From positions 1 through 64,000 of the forward strand of contig JAICJH010000010.1 in NCBI GenBank assembly GCA_025928545.1: a stretch of DNA of 64,000 nt. The letters are read 5' to 3'. Every line of letters starts with the position of its first letter. The first letter of the stretch is position 1. The notes under the pieces were generated by a model, which saw nothing but the letters and a program-made list of their open reading frames with translations, did no database searches and was not told the DNA's origin. This document shows positions 1-8,032 of this stretch, one piece after another. The translations under genes were made by a program, and so were the position numbers. The stretch is from Bryobacteraceae bacterium (GTDB lineage: Bacteria; Acidobacteriota; Terriglobia; Bryobacterales; Bryobacteraceae).

Positions 1-452
1 ACGCGGCGATCCGAAAGCGCCACCAGCTCAATATGTTCGAGTTGCTGGGAAGAAAACGGTAGTGCGCTGGCAATGCCCACGTTGTGGGTGAATTCCGTGA
101 GGACGCTGGACGCTGTGGCCAGACGGTCTTCGAGCGAATCGGCGGATTGCATCCGCGCATAGATACGCTGGCGCTCCGCCGGAGGCATGGGCCGCGCCGG
201 CACACTCGCCGCGAAATCGCGAAAAGCTTTATCGGTCGGGACGCGCCCGGCCGAGGCGTGGGGTTGAGCCAGATAGCCGTCTTCGGCCAGATCGGCCATC
301 ACATTGCGAATGGTTGCGGGGCTGAGAGAAAGGTGACGCAGGCGGGCAAGCGTCCGGGAGCCGACCGGTTCACCGGATTCGATATGGGCGCCAACGATCT
401 GATGAAGGATCGCTCGCTCCCGCGCCGTAAGTTGTCTTGATGCCGGCTGCAT
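1..452 (-). CDS. hrcA: Heat-inducible transcription repressor HrcA, N-terminal part (gene runs off the left edge)
   Basis: HrcA represses class I heat-shock operons by binding CIRCE operators and is itself tuned by GroEL (family knowledge). The first 150 residues are here. They begin MQPASRQLTARERAIL and contain the winged-helix segment LSPATIRNVMADLAEDGYL, followed by QPHASAGRVPTDKAFRDF, which is the classic HrcA N-terminal signature. The ATG at 452 is the first start in frame and matches the usual N-terminus. The rest of the protein, and any grpE/dnaJ neighbours, would lie beyond position 1. No CIRCE-like inverted repeat is visible in the 83-bp gap to the divergent DUF481 gene. The gene is cut only by the window edge. 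Confidence 0.93.
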   Translation of the reverse strand, partial: MQPASRQLTARERAILHQIVGAHIESGEPVGSRTLARLRHLSLSPATIRNVMADLAEDGYLAQPHASAGRVPTDKAFRDFAASVPARPMPPAERQRIYARMQSADSLEDRLATASSVLTEFTHNVGIASALPFSSQQLEHIELVALSDRR

Positions 453-535
453 GCCTGAACGCCTGATTTCAATATATAACGAGCGTCCGCGCTGCGAAAA
501 CTATTTACTTGCGAAAATGGAGGTTTGAGGTGGGC

Positions 536-1612
536 ATGAAAGTCAGGACAGGCTGGGTTTTCCTTTTGCTCGCGGCGAATATCGCATTTGCAGATCAGGT
601 CACGCTGAAGAACGGCGACCGCGTGACAGGGGCAATCGTCAAGAAGGATGGCAACGATCTGACGATCAAATCCGATTTGATGGGTGTCATCAAGGTTGCC
701 TGGGATCAGGTAACCGATATCAAATCGAACGAGCCGCTGAGCGTGGTTTTGGCTGGGCAAACGGCTGAAAAACCCGCGGTAACGAAGGCGACAATCACGT
801 CCAGCGGCGGACAGATCACGCTGTCGGGTGGTCCGGCCGGAACGAAAACGGTGGCCCCGGCCGAGATCGCAGCCATTCGCGATAATTCCGAGGAGAGCGC
901 TTATGAACGACTGCTGAACCCCGGGCTATTTCAGCTGTGGACGGGAAACGCAACTCTGGGCCTGGCGGGAACCGCGGGCAACGCCGTGACCAGTACTTTC
1001 ACGTTTGGCGTGAATACCTCGCGAATCACACGGCATGACAAGATCGGGCTCTATTTCAATTCGGTGAAATCATCGGCCACCGTGAATCATGTCAGCGCCG
1101 GGACGGCACAGGCGATTCGCGGCGGGTGGAAATACGACCGGAAGTTCGGCTCACGCATGGAAGTGAATACCTTCAACGACTATGAATACGACCGGTTTCA
1201 GAGCCTCGATCTGCGCTTTGTCATCGGCGGAGGTTTGGGGTATCGCGCGTGGAAGAGTTCACGCGGCGCTCTTGCCCTCCAGGCCGGCCTCGATTACGAT
1301 CACGATAAATTCTCTCCCGCGGCACCTGCCGTTGCTTTCTCGCGAAACGGGTCGGAAGGCTACTGGGGCGATGATTTCGACTACAAGCTCAACAGCACGA
1401 CAAGCATCGTCCAGGGCTTCAGGATGTTTGACAGTCTTTCCGATGTGGGCGCCTACCGCGCGAACTTCGATCTTTCGTCGAATACAAAACTCCGCAAGTG
1501 GCTGGTTTGGAATTTGAGTTTCAGCGACAGGTATCTGAATGATCCGGTGCCTGGTCGGAAGAGAAATGATGTGCTGTACACGACTGGCCTGGGCGTCACC
1601 TTCGGGCATTAA
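536..1612 (+). CDS. DUF481-type outer-membrane beta-barrel protein
   Basis: Predicted secreted protein of 358 residues. A signal peptide (about residues 1-20, ending AFA) is followed by a short N-terminal module, DQVTLKNGDRVTGAIVKK, typical of the leader region of Acidobacteria/Gammaproteobacteria DUF481 proteins. The C-terminal two thirds alternates aromatic and polar residues (NTFNDYEYDRFQSL, YWGDDFDYKLNSTTS), as expected for barrel strands. The role is not known beyond 'salt-induced outer membrane protein'-like annotation. The ATG at 536 is preferred over an upstream TTG at 509 because GGAGG at 519-523 and a second purine-rich stretch precede it and it gives a normal signal peptide. It is divergent from hrcA. 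Confidence 0.8.
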   Translation: MKVRTGWVFLLLAANIAFADQVTLKNGDRVTGAIVKKDGNDLTIKSDLMGVIKVAWDQVTDIKSNEPLSVVLAGQTAEKPAVTKATITSSGGQITLSGGPAGTKTVAPAEIAAIRDNSEESAYERLLNPGLFQLWTGNATLGLAGTAGNAVTSTFTFGVNTSRITRHDKIGLYFNSVKSSATVNHVSAGTAQAIRGGWKYDRKFGSRMEVNTFNDYEYDRFQSLDLRFVIGGGLGYRAWKSSRGALALQAGLDYDHDKFSPAAPAVAFSRNGSEGYWGDDFDYKLNSTTSIVQGFRMFDSLSDVGAYRANFDLSSNTKLRKWLVWNLSFSDRYLNDPVPGRKRNDVLYTTGLGVTFGH

Positions 1613-1623
1613 CTAACGTCGAG

Positions 1624-2577
1624 TTAATTTTCCAGCGGCGTCTTTTCCGCCTTGTCGATTACGACGATATCGACCGGAATGCTTGCAACCTTCACAAGCC
1701 TGAGCCCAAGCTGCTTTTCAACTGCGTTGAAAATGTTCGGGAGGCCGCTTCCGGGATCGCTCGCAGTCTCCGGGGTGGGAGCATCACCGCCTCCTCCCCT
1801 GCCTGCGAGTAGGGGCATATTCGCACGCATCGCCGGCGTGATCCCAACACAGCCGGGGCAATCGACGTCCAGATTGAAGTCATACCTCCCGGTTAGACCG
1901 GTCTTATCGACAACGCGCGGCTGAACTACGCTCGCATCGTTTCCGAGCGCACGCGACACCATGAATCCCAGGCGCTCCAGAATTTCCGCCATCGAACGGT
2001 CCTGAAACTGAGCTCGCATCGCTCCCCCGCCCATACCGATCACCGATTGCGGTCCCGGGGGCAGAATGGCTTTGCCATCGGGCCCGAGCTTCGGTGGCGT
2101 CGGAGGGAAGGTGCGTTCCGGGGCTACCGCTTCCGCTGCCTGCATGGTTGGTTTGAGATTCGGCCCCGCCGCCGCGACGACTAACTCGTAGCCAGGGAAA
2201 GGCCGGGTTTCATGATGAACTTTCATCTGAAATCGCTCAATCAATAACTGCTGCAGCATGAGTTGAAACTGCTGCGTCGTGGTGGTCGGCGGCATGGTGG
2301 CAATGACGGTGAACAGACTGCTGTTTGGCGCTGTGAGCCAGGGTGGTCCGGAGATCTGGTCTGCGTGAACGTCATACGCTCTGATCAGCAGGGTGATTAG
2401 CGGCAGTTGAGTATACGTGATGCGGCCGGGATCGCTTGTGCCCGGCCCGCCTTTCGCCAGAAAAGAAGACCCGGGGACTATTTCGTTGCTGGCCGGCTTC
2501 ACCGATGCCGCATCGAATGCTGGTTGGGCGATTGCCGACAGGGAGAGAAGCAGAGATACAGACAGATTGCGAAGCAT
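1624..2577 (-). CDS. TIGR03435 family secreted protein
   Basis: The 317-residue protein has a short signal peptide (MLRNLSVSLLLSLSAIAQ) followed at once by PAFDAASVKPAS, the N-terminal signature of the Acidobacteria-expanded TIGR03435 (DUF3738) family. Typical family segments follow: a central LMLQQLLIERFQMKVHHETR, a late VVDKTGLTGRYDFNLD and a C-terminal VKVASIPVDIVVIDKAEKTP. The molecular function of the family is unknown. The open frame extends 87 codons upstream over the GNAT gene, but the signal peptide and family start fix the ATG at 2577. It lies just after the GNAT gene and ahead of the M56 cluster, the first of four TIGR03435 domains in this window. Confidence 0.88.
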   Translation of the reverse strand: MLRNLSVSLLLSLSAIAQPAFDAASVKPASNEIVPGSSFLAKGGPGTSDPGRITYTQLPLITLLIRAYDVHADQISGPPWLTAPNSSLFTVIATMPPTTTTQQFQLMLQQLLIERFQMKVHHETRPFPGYELVVAAAGPNLKPTMQAAEAVAPERTFPPTPPKLGPDGKAILPPGPQSVIGMGGGAMRAQFQDRSMAEILERLGFMVSRALGNDASVVQPRVVDKTGLTGRYDFNLDVDCPGCVGITPAMRANMPLLAGRGGGGDAPTPETASDPGSGLPNIFNAVEKQLGLRLVKVASIPVDIVVIDKAEKTPLEN

Positions 2578-2590
2578 TTTTCGGTCAACC

Positions 2591-3064
2591 TCATTCGAGA
2601 AACATTTCCATATACAGGTCCGACCGCGCATAAGGCGAGCGGCGAACCCGTTCCGGCGGCAGGTGCGCAAATCCGGCCGATTCATACAGGTGAATCGCGT
2701 TCGGAAGTTTGGTGCTGGTCTCCAGATAAAGCCTGCGCGCGCCCATTTCCTGCCCGCGTTCGATGACGCGGGCCAGCAGCTGCTTCCCAATTCCGCGGCC
2801 ACGAAATTCTTCCGCCACCGCCATCTTGCCGATTTCATACGAGCTGTCCGGCATGGCCAGCAAAGCGCAGCAACCGATCGCGCGGTGATCGTTCATTGCC
2901 ATGATGATTTCTCCACCCGGCTTCAGAATGTACTTCACCGGATCGCCGAGTACTTCCAGATCTTTTGACTCGACAGTGAAGAACTGCCTGATCCAGGCCT
3001 CGTTCAGTTCGCGAAAAGCAATTTCATCGCCGGCCTCGAAGGGCCGGAAGGTCACGGATATCAT
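2591..3064 (-). CDS. GNAT family N-acetyltransferase
   Basis: A 157-residue single-domain acetyltransferase. The acetyl-CoA binding motif A is clear: IGKMAVAEEFRGRGIGKQLL (RxxGxG/A = RGRGIG), followed by GARRLYLETSTKLPNAIHLYESAGF, the usual beta5-alpha4 region. GNATs move acetyl from acetyl-CoA to an amine; the substrate cannot be told from sequence. Length is standard. The downstream TIGR03435 gene starts 13 bp after the stop, so the two may be co-transcribed, although a functional link is not obvious. Confidence 0.9.
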   Translation of the reverse strand: MISVTFRPFEAGDEIAFRELNEAWIRQFFTVESKDLEVLGDPVKYILKPGGEIIMAMNDHRAIGCCALLAMPDSSYEIGKMAVAEEFRGRGIGKQLLARVIERGQEMGARRLYLETSTKLPNAIHLYESAGFAHLPPERVRRSPYARSDLYMEMFLE

Positions 3065-3104
3065 CGGGTCTGTTGCTATTCAATCTACCCGATGAACCGG
3101 GAGC

Positions 3105-5219
3105 TTATTGCGCGGCAGGGGACGGGCCACCGTCGGACAGGGTGAAATTAACGTCGATCGTCGTCAACACTTCGACGGCGTTTCCGTTCAACAGCGTGGG
3201 CTTGTACTGCCATTGCTTCACTGCCTCCAATGCGGCAGGAATCAGCAGCGGCGGTCCTGAGATCACCTTGAGATCCTCAATGTACCCTTCCTTCGCGATA
3301 GTCGCTTCGAATTTAACCGTGCCCTGCTGGCGCGCCATTTTTGCGAGCGGTGGATAGACCGGCTTTACCGCGCTGAGGAGGTTTGCCGCCTGGACGTTGC
3401 CGCCGATCCGCTGGGGACCATTGGTGGCGTTGCCCGAAAACTGTGTTGCCGCGGGAATAAGACTGCCCATCATTTGACCAGGCGCTCCACTGGCGATGAC
3501 GGTCTGCGGCGCTGTAATTCGAAGTTCCGAAGTGTTATTCCCCATAGTCGCGAATGAGGCTGCCAGGTGCGAATCAAACGCCTTCGCGACCTCGATCGAT
3601 TTGACGGCGAGTTCGTACGACCATGGATCGCCCGGACGAAACGGAATCTGTGCGATGAGCTGATCGCGCGTCGAATCGGAAAGGCCGGCAACAACGATGT
3701 TGCCGAATTTCCGGGACTGCATCTGCTGGGCTGCGGCCAGTTCCTGCAGCTTCTTCTGCATTTCATTGAGGAGTGCTGTCCCTGCGGGATCTGATCCGTC
3801 CGCCTGCTTTTTCTTCAGCTCCGACAACTGGTTCAACATGAAGTTTTCAAGCGCCGGATTGGATTGTTGAACAACTGCCGGAGTCGGCCCCGCGCCGCCG
3901 CGCCCACCGGGCGCCGGACGTGCTGGAGCAATTGGCACCTGTGCCTGAACCGAGGCAGGCACAGGCGAGTTCGCGCCCACCGGTTTCACGAAATCAATAT
4001 TCACCACTCGCGTAGCCCCGCCCGCGCTCTTATCGAAATGCCAGTTCAACACAGCCTGCTGCACGCCTTTACGCAGGTCATCCGGTCCGCTGAGAATGGC
4101 ATCGTCAATTACCTCGCCGTTTGCATCCAGCCTGACCTGAACAACCACCGTACCTTCCACGCCCTTCATCAAAGCGTCCACTGGATAAGAAACAGGCGTC
4201 CGGTGCATCAACTGCGAGCCGTTCATGTTCACGCTGACACCTGGTCCATCCACCATCATCTGCGCCTGCGCATGCAACGGAACCACACTGGTGATGAACC
4301 AGCACGCGACAGCCATCGTGCACAGGGCCGCCACCTGACCCATAACCAAACGCTTCTTCGACATCCTGGCCTCGCGGACAATCCCCATCACTCTCTGCTT
4401 CAAATGGCGGCGGCGGAGAAACAGCGGCGCCGGCGCCAGGTCCAGTTCGGCGGTTACTCCGGCCATAGCCAGCAAAGTATCTACGTACGGCCCGCGAGCC
4501 TGCGTCATATCGATGACCGCCTGATCCACGGTCTGCTCACGCGATAGCTGAATCTCGCCCAACACCCACCAGATCGCCGGATGAAACCAGAAGACGGCCC
4601 GTACGATTTCCTCTCCCAGCGTGAACAGCCAGTCGCGCCGCTCAACGTGAAGCAATTCGTGGAACAAAATTGCATCACGCATAGCGTCGGACATAGTTGG
4701 AAAGTTCGCGGGCAACAGAACCACGGGGCGGAAGAAGCCAAATGTCACCGGACCACTGATCTGATCAGACAACAGAAGCCTGGTGTCGCGTGCCGAGTTG
4801 CTCCATTCGGCGGGCAGCGGGATGGCTTGCCCGTGTCGGCGGTATCCGGCGAGTTTCAACAAACCGGTTGCCAGCCAGAGCAGGCGCAATGCGACGCCAG
4901 CCAGTAAAAGCCACAATGCGATGGACGTCACCGGCGGAAACACGGGCCGCACGGCTGCGTTCATGCCGACATGCTCAGCCATTTTCACCGCCACAATCGG
5001 CGCGTTCGCCATCACGATGACTTCCGAGCGCCAGGCTCGCATCCACGGCAGCGCCAGGCAGGCAACCAGCAACACCTGCCAGTAAAGGAGCCGCGCGGCG
5101 GGCGCTTTGCCTCCGCCGCTCAGACGCAGCAGCGCCGGCAGCGCCGCGCCGATTCCGACCAGCAGGCCAATCTGCAATACGTAAGCAATGATGTTCGTCC
5201 AGACCTGTGTCGTATCCAT
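3105..5219 (-). CDS. M56 (BlaR1-like) membrane protease with TonB_C / POTRA-like / TonB_C tail
   Basis: 704 residues. The N-terminal part has about four membrane segments (near 10-30, 43-60, 98-120 and 297-315) and the zinc-protease motif HELLH at 187-191, with WFHPAIWWVLGEIQLSREQTVD downstream supplying the likely third ligand. After the last membrane segment comes a predicted extracytoplasmic region: a TonB_C-like domain (about 338-412), a Pro/Gly-rich and helical linker, a POTRA-like stretch (about 506-568, with NIVVAGLSDSTRDQLI and IPFRPGDPWS), and a second TonB_C-like domain (about 612-694). In BlaR1 the protease answers a periplasmic sensor domain; here the sensor is replaced by protein-interaction modules (inference). 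It is fourth in the BlaI-headed operon, 13 bp after its paralogue. Confidence 0.85.
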   Translation of the reverse strand: MDTTQVWTNIIAYVLQIGLLVGIGAALPALLRLSGGGKAPAARLLYWQVLLVACLALPWMRAWRSEVIVMANAPIVAVKMAEHVGMNAAVRPVFPPVTSIALWLLLAGVALRLLWLATGLLKLAGYRRHGQAIPLPAEWSNSARDTRLLLSDQISGPVTFGFFRPVVLLPANFPTMSDAMRDAILFHELLHVERRDWLFTLGEEIVRAVFWFHPAIWWVLGEIQLSREQTVDQAVIDMTQARGPYVDTLLAMAGVTAELDLAPAPLFLRRRHLKQRVMGIVREARMSKKRLVMGQVAALCTMAVACWFITSVVPLHAQAQMMVDGPGVSVNMNGSQLMHRTPVSYPVDALMKGVEGTVVVQVRLDANGEVIDDAILSGPDDLRKGVQQAVLNWHFDKSAGGATRVVNIDFVKPVGANSPVPASVQAQVPIAPARPAPGGRGGAGPTPAVVQQSNPALENFMLNQLSELKKKQADGSDPAGTALLNEMQKKLQELAAAQQMQSRKFGNIVVAGLSDSTRDQLIAQIPFRPGDPWSYELAVKSIEVAKAFDSHLAASFATMGNNTSELRITAPQTVIASGAPGQMMGSLIPAATQFSGNATNGPQRIGGNVQAANLLSAVKPVYPPLAKMARQQGTVKFEATIAKEGYIEDLKVISGPPLLIPAALEAVKQWQYKPTLLNGNAVEVLTTIDVNFTLSDGGPSPAAQ

Positions 5220-5232
5220 ATCGATTCCTTTT

Positions 5233-7194
5233 CTAAAGCAACCTGAAACTGAAAATCACCTGAGTTTGAACGCTGACCGGAGCGCCGTCTTTGGAGCCTG
5301 GCCTGAAACGCCAGCGCGCGAGAGCGTCGGTGGCCGCCCGGTCAAGCCCGGGATCCAGCGAGCCGATCACTTGAACATTCCGCGCCAGGCCGTCCGCACC
5401 GACCACCATCGACACCGTGACCGAACCGGATAGTCCAGCCTTCTTCGCACCATCCGTGTACACCGGGTCGTACTTCATAATCACCGCGGGAGGCGTGACG
5501 CCATTGCCTGCCTGGTATACGTCCGCAGGCAAAGGCGCGGGCGTTATGAGCGGCTGCTGCGCCGGGTTAAAAGCAGGCCCGATCCAGAGGCTCCAACGCT
5601 GCGGGTCGAAATTATTGACGAGCTCGATCTCAAGATTCGAATCGAAATCGTTCACAATCTGCCTGACCACTGCGGCGGCTGCGGCAGTCCACGTCGCACC
5701 GGCTTTCACCGGCAAACGCGATCGCAATTGGTTCGCGGCCCCTTCGGAGAGGCCGGCGATCCGGATTCCGTCCAACGCATGGCCGAGCGCACTGGATATT
5801 GTCGGCTGTAAGGTATTCACGTAAGCGCCGTCCATCCATATCGTGCGCGCCACAAATGTGGGTACGCTTCGCGGTGCGGCGTTCGTATTGATTCCAGGCG
5901 CAGCAGGAAAACTGGCCTGTGCATAAATTGGATTCACGAAATCGATACTGAGGGATCGTTTGGTATTCGCCTGCGTTGCGTCGAACTGCCAGTTCGGCAG
6001 GGAATCCACTGCCGCCTGGCAAAGCTCGCGAGGGCACCGGACCACCGTTTCATCGCTCAATTGGCCATCCGCACCGATTGTTGCCTCAACGATGATGCGC
6101 CCCTCAACGCCGCGCAAGAGCGCTTCCGCGGGATATGAAATCGGCGTCCGATAGACCAGCTTCGCGTTGCCCGCATTAACCGAAACTCCGGTCGCATCGG
6201 TTATTCGTTGCGGTGCGGCAGCGAGCGGGAGCGCTTCGCTGACAACCCAGGCAACTCCGGCGATTGCCGTGAGCGCGGCCGCCTGGCTGAATATCAGACG
6301 CATCTTCGAAAGCCTTCTCATCCGAACCTCCTGAACCAGTTCCAGCACGCGCCGCCGGAAATGGCGTCGCCGCAGGAACAGCGGAGCGGGTGCCAGATCC
6401 AGATGATTGCTTTCGGGCACAGGACTCGCCATTGCGAGCAACGCATCGACATAGCTTCCGCGTGCGTTGGTAATCTCAACCACAGTCTGATCCACCGTCT
6501 GTTCGCGAGCCAGCTGAATTTCGCCGAGAACCCACCAAATAGCTGGATGGAACCAAAATGCGGCGCGAACGATTTCTTCCGCGAAAGTGAAGAGCCAATC
6601 ACGGCGCTCCACATGCACCAGTTCATGACAGAGAATTGCGTCGCGCAGTTCCCCACGCAGATCTGGAAAACGCGCGGGCAACAGCACCACGGGATCGCGC
6701 CAGCCAAACGTCACCGGGCTGGCGATTTCATCCGAAACCAGCCAGCGGGCGCTGGTGGCGGTTGCAATTCTGAAAACCGGATCGGATTGCAGCGTCTGAC
6801 CGCGTCGCCGATAGCCGGCCAATCGGATCAGCCCCACCGCAAGCCACACGAGGCGGATCGCAATGCCCGCGGCGAGTAGCCACAAAATGATCTCGGCGAA
6901 AGAATATGGCCGCCGCAAAGAGACTGTAACAGCATTCCGGGAAGCTGGAGCCAGCGCTGACACTGGCGCCTGCACGGCCGGAAGGGTCTCGCTGGTTGCA
7001 TTGATGACTTCCTGCCGCCACGGCTGCACCCAGGGCAGGATCAGACAAGCCGCCAGCAACGTTTGCCAGAACAGCAACCTCGCGCGCGGGGTCCGGATTC
7101 GCAATAGCGGCGGAGCCAGTGCGCCCACTCCGACCAGCAGCCCCACCTGAAGCGCATACGCGATGATGTTGTTCCAGAGCTGTGCAGTATTCAT
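5233..7194 (-). CDS. M56 (BlaR1-like) membrane protease with TonB_C / POTRA-like / TonB_C tail, paralogue 2
   Basis: 653 residues with the same order as its neighbours: membrane segments, zinc motif HELVH at 190-194, REQTVD later, a last membrane segment near 305-325, TonB_C-like (about 348-422), POTRA-like (about 474-540, RIAGLSEGAANQLRSRLPVKAG) and a final TonB_C-like domain (about 570-653, ending VIFSFRLL). The linker between the first TonB_C and the POTRA-like part is short and lacks the helical insert of the 704-residue paralogue. Its stop and the TIGR03435 start region are separated by 1 bp, so the genes are surely co-translated. A signalling role is inferred from family knowledge of BlaR1/MecR1. 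Confidence 0.85.
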   Translation of the reverse strand: MNTAQLWNNIIAYALQVGLLVGVGALAPPLLRIRTPRARLLFWQTLLAACLILPWVQPWRQEVINATSETLPAVQAPVSALAPASRNAVTVSLRRPYSFAEIILWLLAAGIAIRLVWLAVGLIRLAGYRRRGQTLQSDPVFRIATATSARWLVSDEIASPVTFGWRDPVVLLPARFPDLRGELRDAILCHELVHVERRDWLFTFAEEIVRAAFWFHPAIWWVLGEIQLAREQTVDQTVVEITNARGSYVDALLAMASPVPESNHLDLAPAPLFLRRRHFRRRVLELVQEVRMRRLSKMRLIFSQAAALTAIAGVAWVVSEALPLAAAPQRITDATGVSVNAGNAKLVYRTPISYPAEALLRGVEGRIIVEATIGADGQLSDETVVRCPRELCQAAVDSLPNWQFDATQANTKRSLSIDFVNPIYAQASFPAAPGINTNAAPRSVPTFVARTIWMDGAYVNTLQPTISSALGHALDGIRIAGLSEGAANQLRSRLPVKAGATWTAAAAAVVRQIVNDFDSNLEIELVNNFDPQRWSLWIGPAFNPAQQPLITPAPLPADVYQAGNGVTPPAVIMKYDPVYTDGAKKAGLSGSVTVSMVVGADGLARNVQVIGSLDPGLDRAATDALARWRFRPGSKDGAPVSVQTQVIFSFRLL

Positions 7195-7195
7195 G

Positions 7196-8023
7196 TCAGT
7201 TCTCCGTTGGAACTCTTTCCGCGTGATCTACGATCAGACTCTCGATCGGCGCCTTGCGTTTTTCAAGCGTCAGACCGAGTTTCTGAACCGACGAGAAGAT
7301 TGATACGACGTCCTGGTGATCTGCCGGCGGTTCAACGGGCAGGCTCGCGCGGTTCCTCGCGCCGGCCAGCGTAAGCGGAACATCCAGGCGGACATGATAC
7401 GGAACTTTGATGCCCGTCATATTGACCACGGGCAATTCCAGATACGGCGTCAGAGTGCGCGCGAACTCGGCCATGGTGATTCTGGGGGCGTCGAAGGTTC
7501 GTACTCCGTCTGGATTTGATCTTTCCGATGAAATCGTCCAAAAACCATCGCCTCCCTCGGTGCTGATCTTCTGTAGCATCGTCCGTCCAGTCATGTACTG
7601 CGTGTCTGGTTGGTTGTCGAGGGCGGCGTCATTCAGCTTTGGACCATCCTTGCCTGGCAGCAGAGCGTAAATTTGTTGCTCTCTTGCCTCGCGATGCAGG
7701 ACCAAACCGAAGCGATCCGCCAATAGTGCCTGAAGCATCACCGGTATCTGCTCTTTGGTTGCGCCCTCCGGCGGCTTCGCCATTAGACTGAAACCAGTTT
7801 TGGTAATCCAGTCCGGGCCGGAGACTTGAAACGCTTCCACCTTATATGCCAGCTGTATCAGATACTTCAGATTCACGGGCGAAAGATTGACGCGACTTTC
7901 CCCAATCGTTGAAGCGAAGACCGGTGGTGCTCCTGCCAGTTTGACTGACGCGACCTCGAACTGCGGCGCCGGCTGCGCATGGCAGATTCCGGCAACAACG
8001 GCGATGATGAGAGCGATCCGCAC
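7196..8023 (-). CDS. TIGR03435 family secreted protein inside the M56 operon
   Basis: 275 residues. A signal peptide (MRIALIIAVVAGICHAQ) is followed by PAPQFEVASVKLAG, the TIGR03435 start signature. Later come LMAKPPEGATKEQIPVMLQALL, DRFGLVLHREARE and a C-terminus IESLIVDHAERVPTEN that closely matches the ending of other family members. It sits between two M56-TonB_C genes with gaps of 1 and 9 bp, which places it firmly in the operon. The tight packing suggests that this secreted protein works with the protease receptors; its molecular role is unknown. Confidence 0.9.
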   Translation of the reverse strand: MRIALIIAVVAGICHAQPAPQFEVASVKLAGAPPVFASTIGESRVNLSPVNLKYLIQLAYKVEAFQVSGPDWITKTGFSLMAKPPEGATKEQIPVMLQALLADRFGLVLHREAREQQIYALLPGKDGPKLNDAALDNQPDTQYMTGRTMLQKISTEGGDGFWTISSERSNPDGVRTFDAPRITMAEFARTLTPYLELPVVNMTGIKVPYHVRLDVPLTLAGARNRASLPVEPPADHQDVVSIFSSVQKLGLTLEKRKAPIESLIVDHAERVPTEN

Positions 8024-8032
8024 GATAATCTT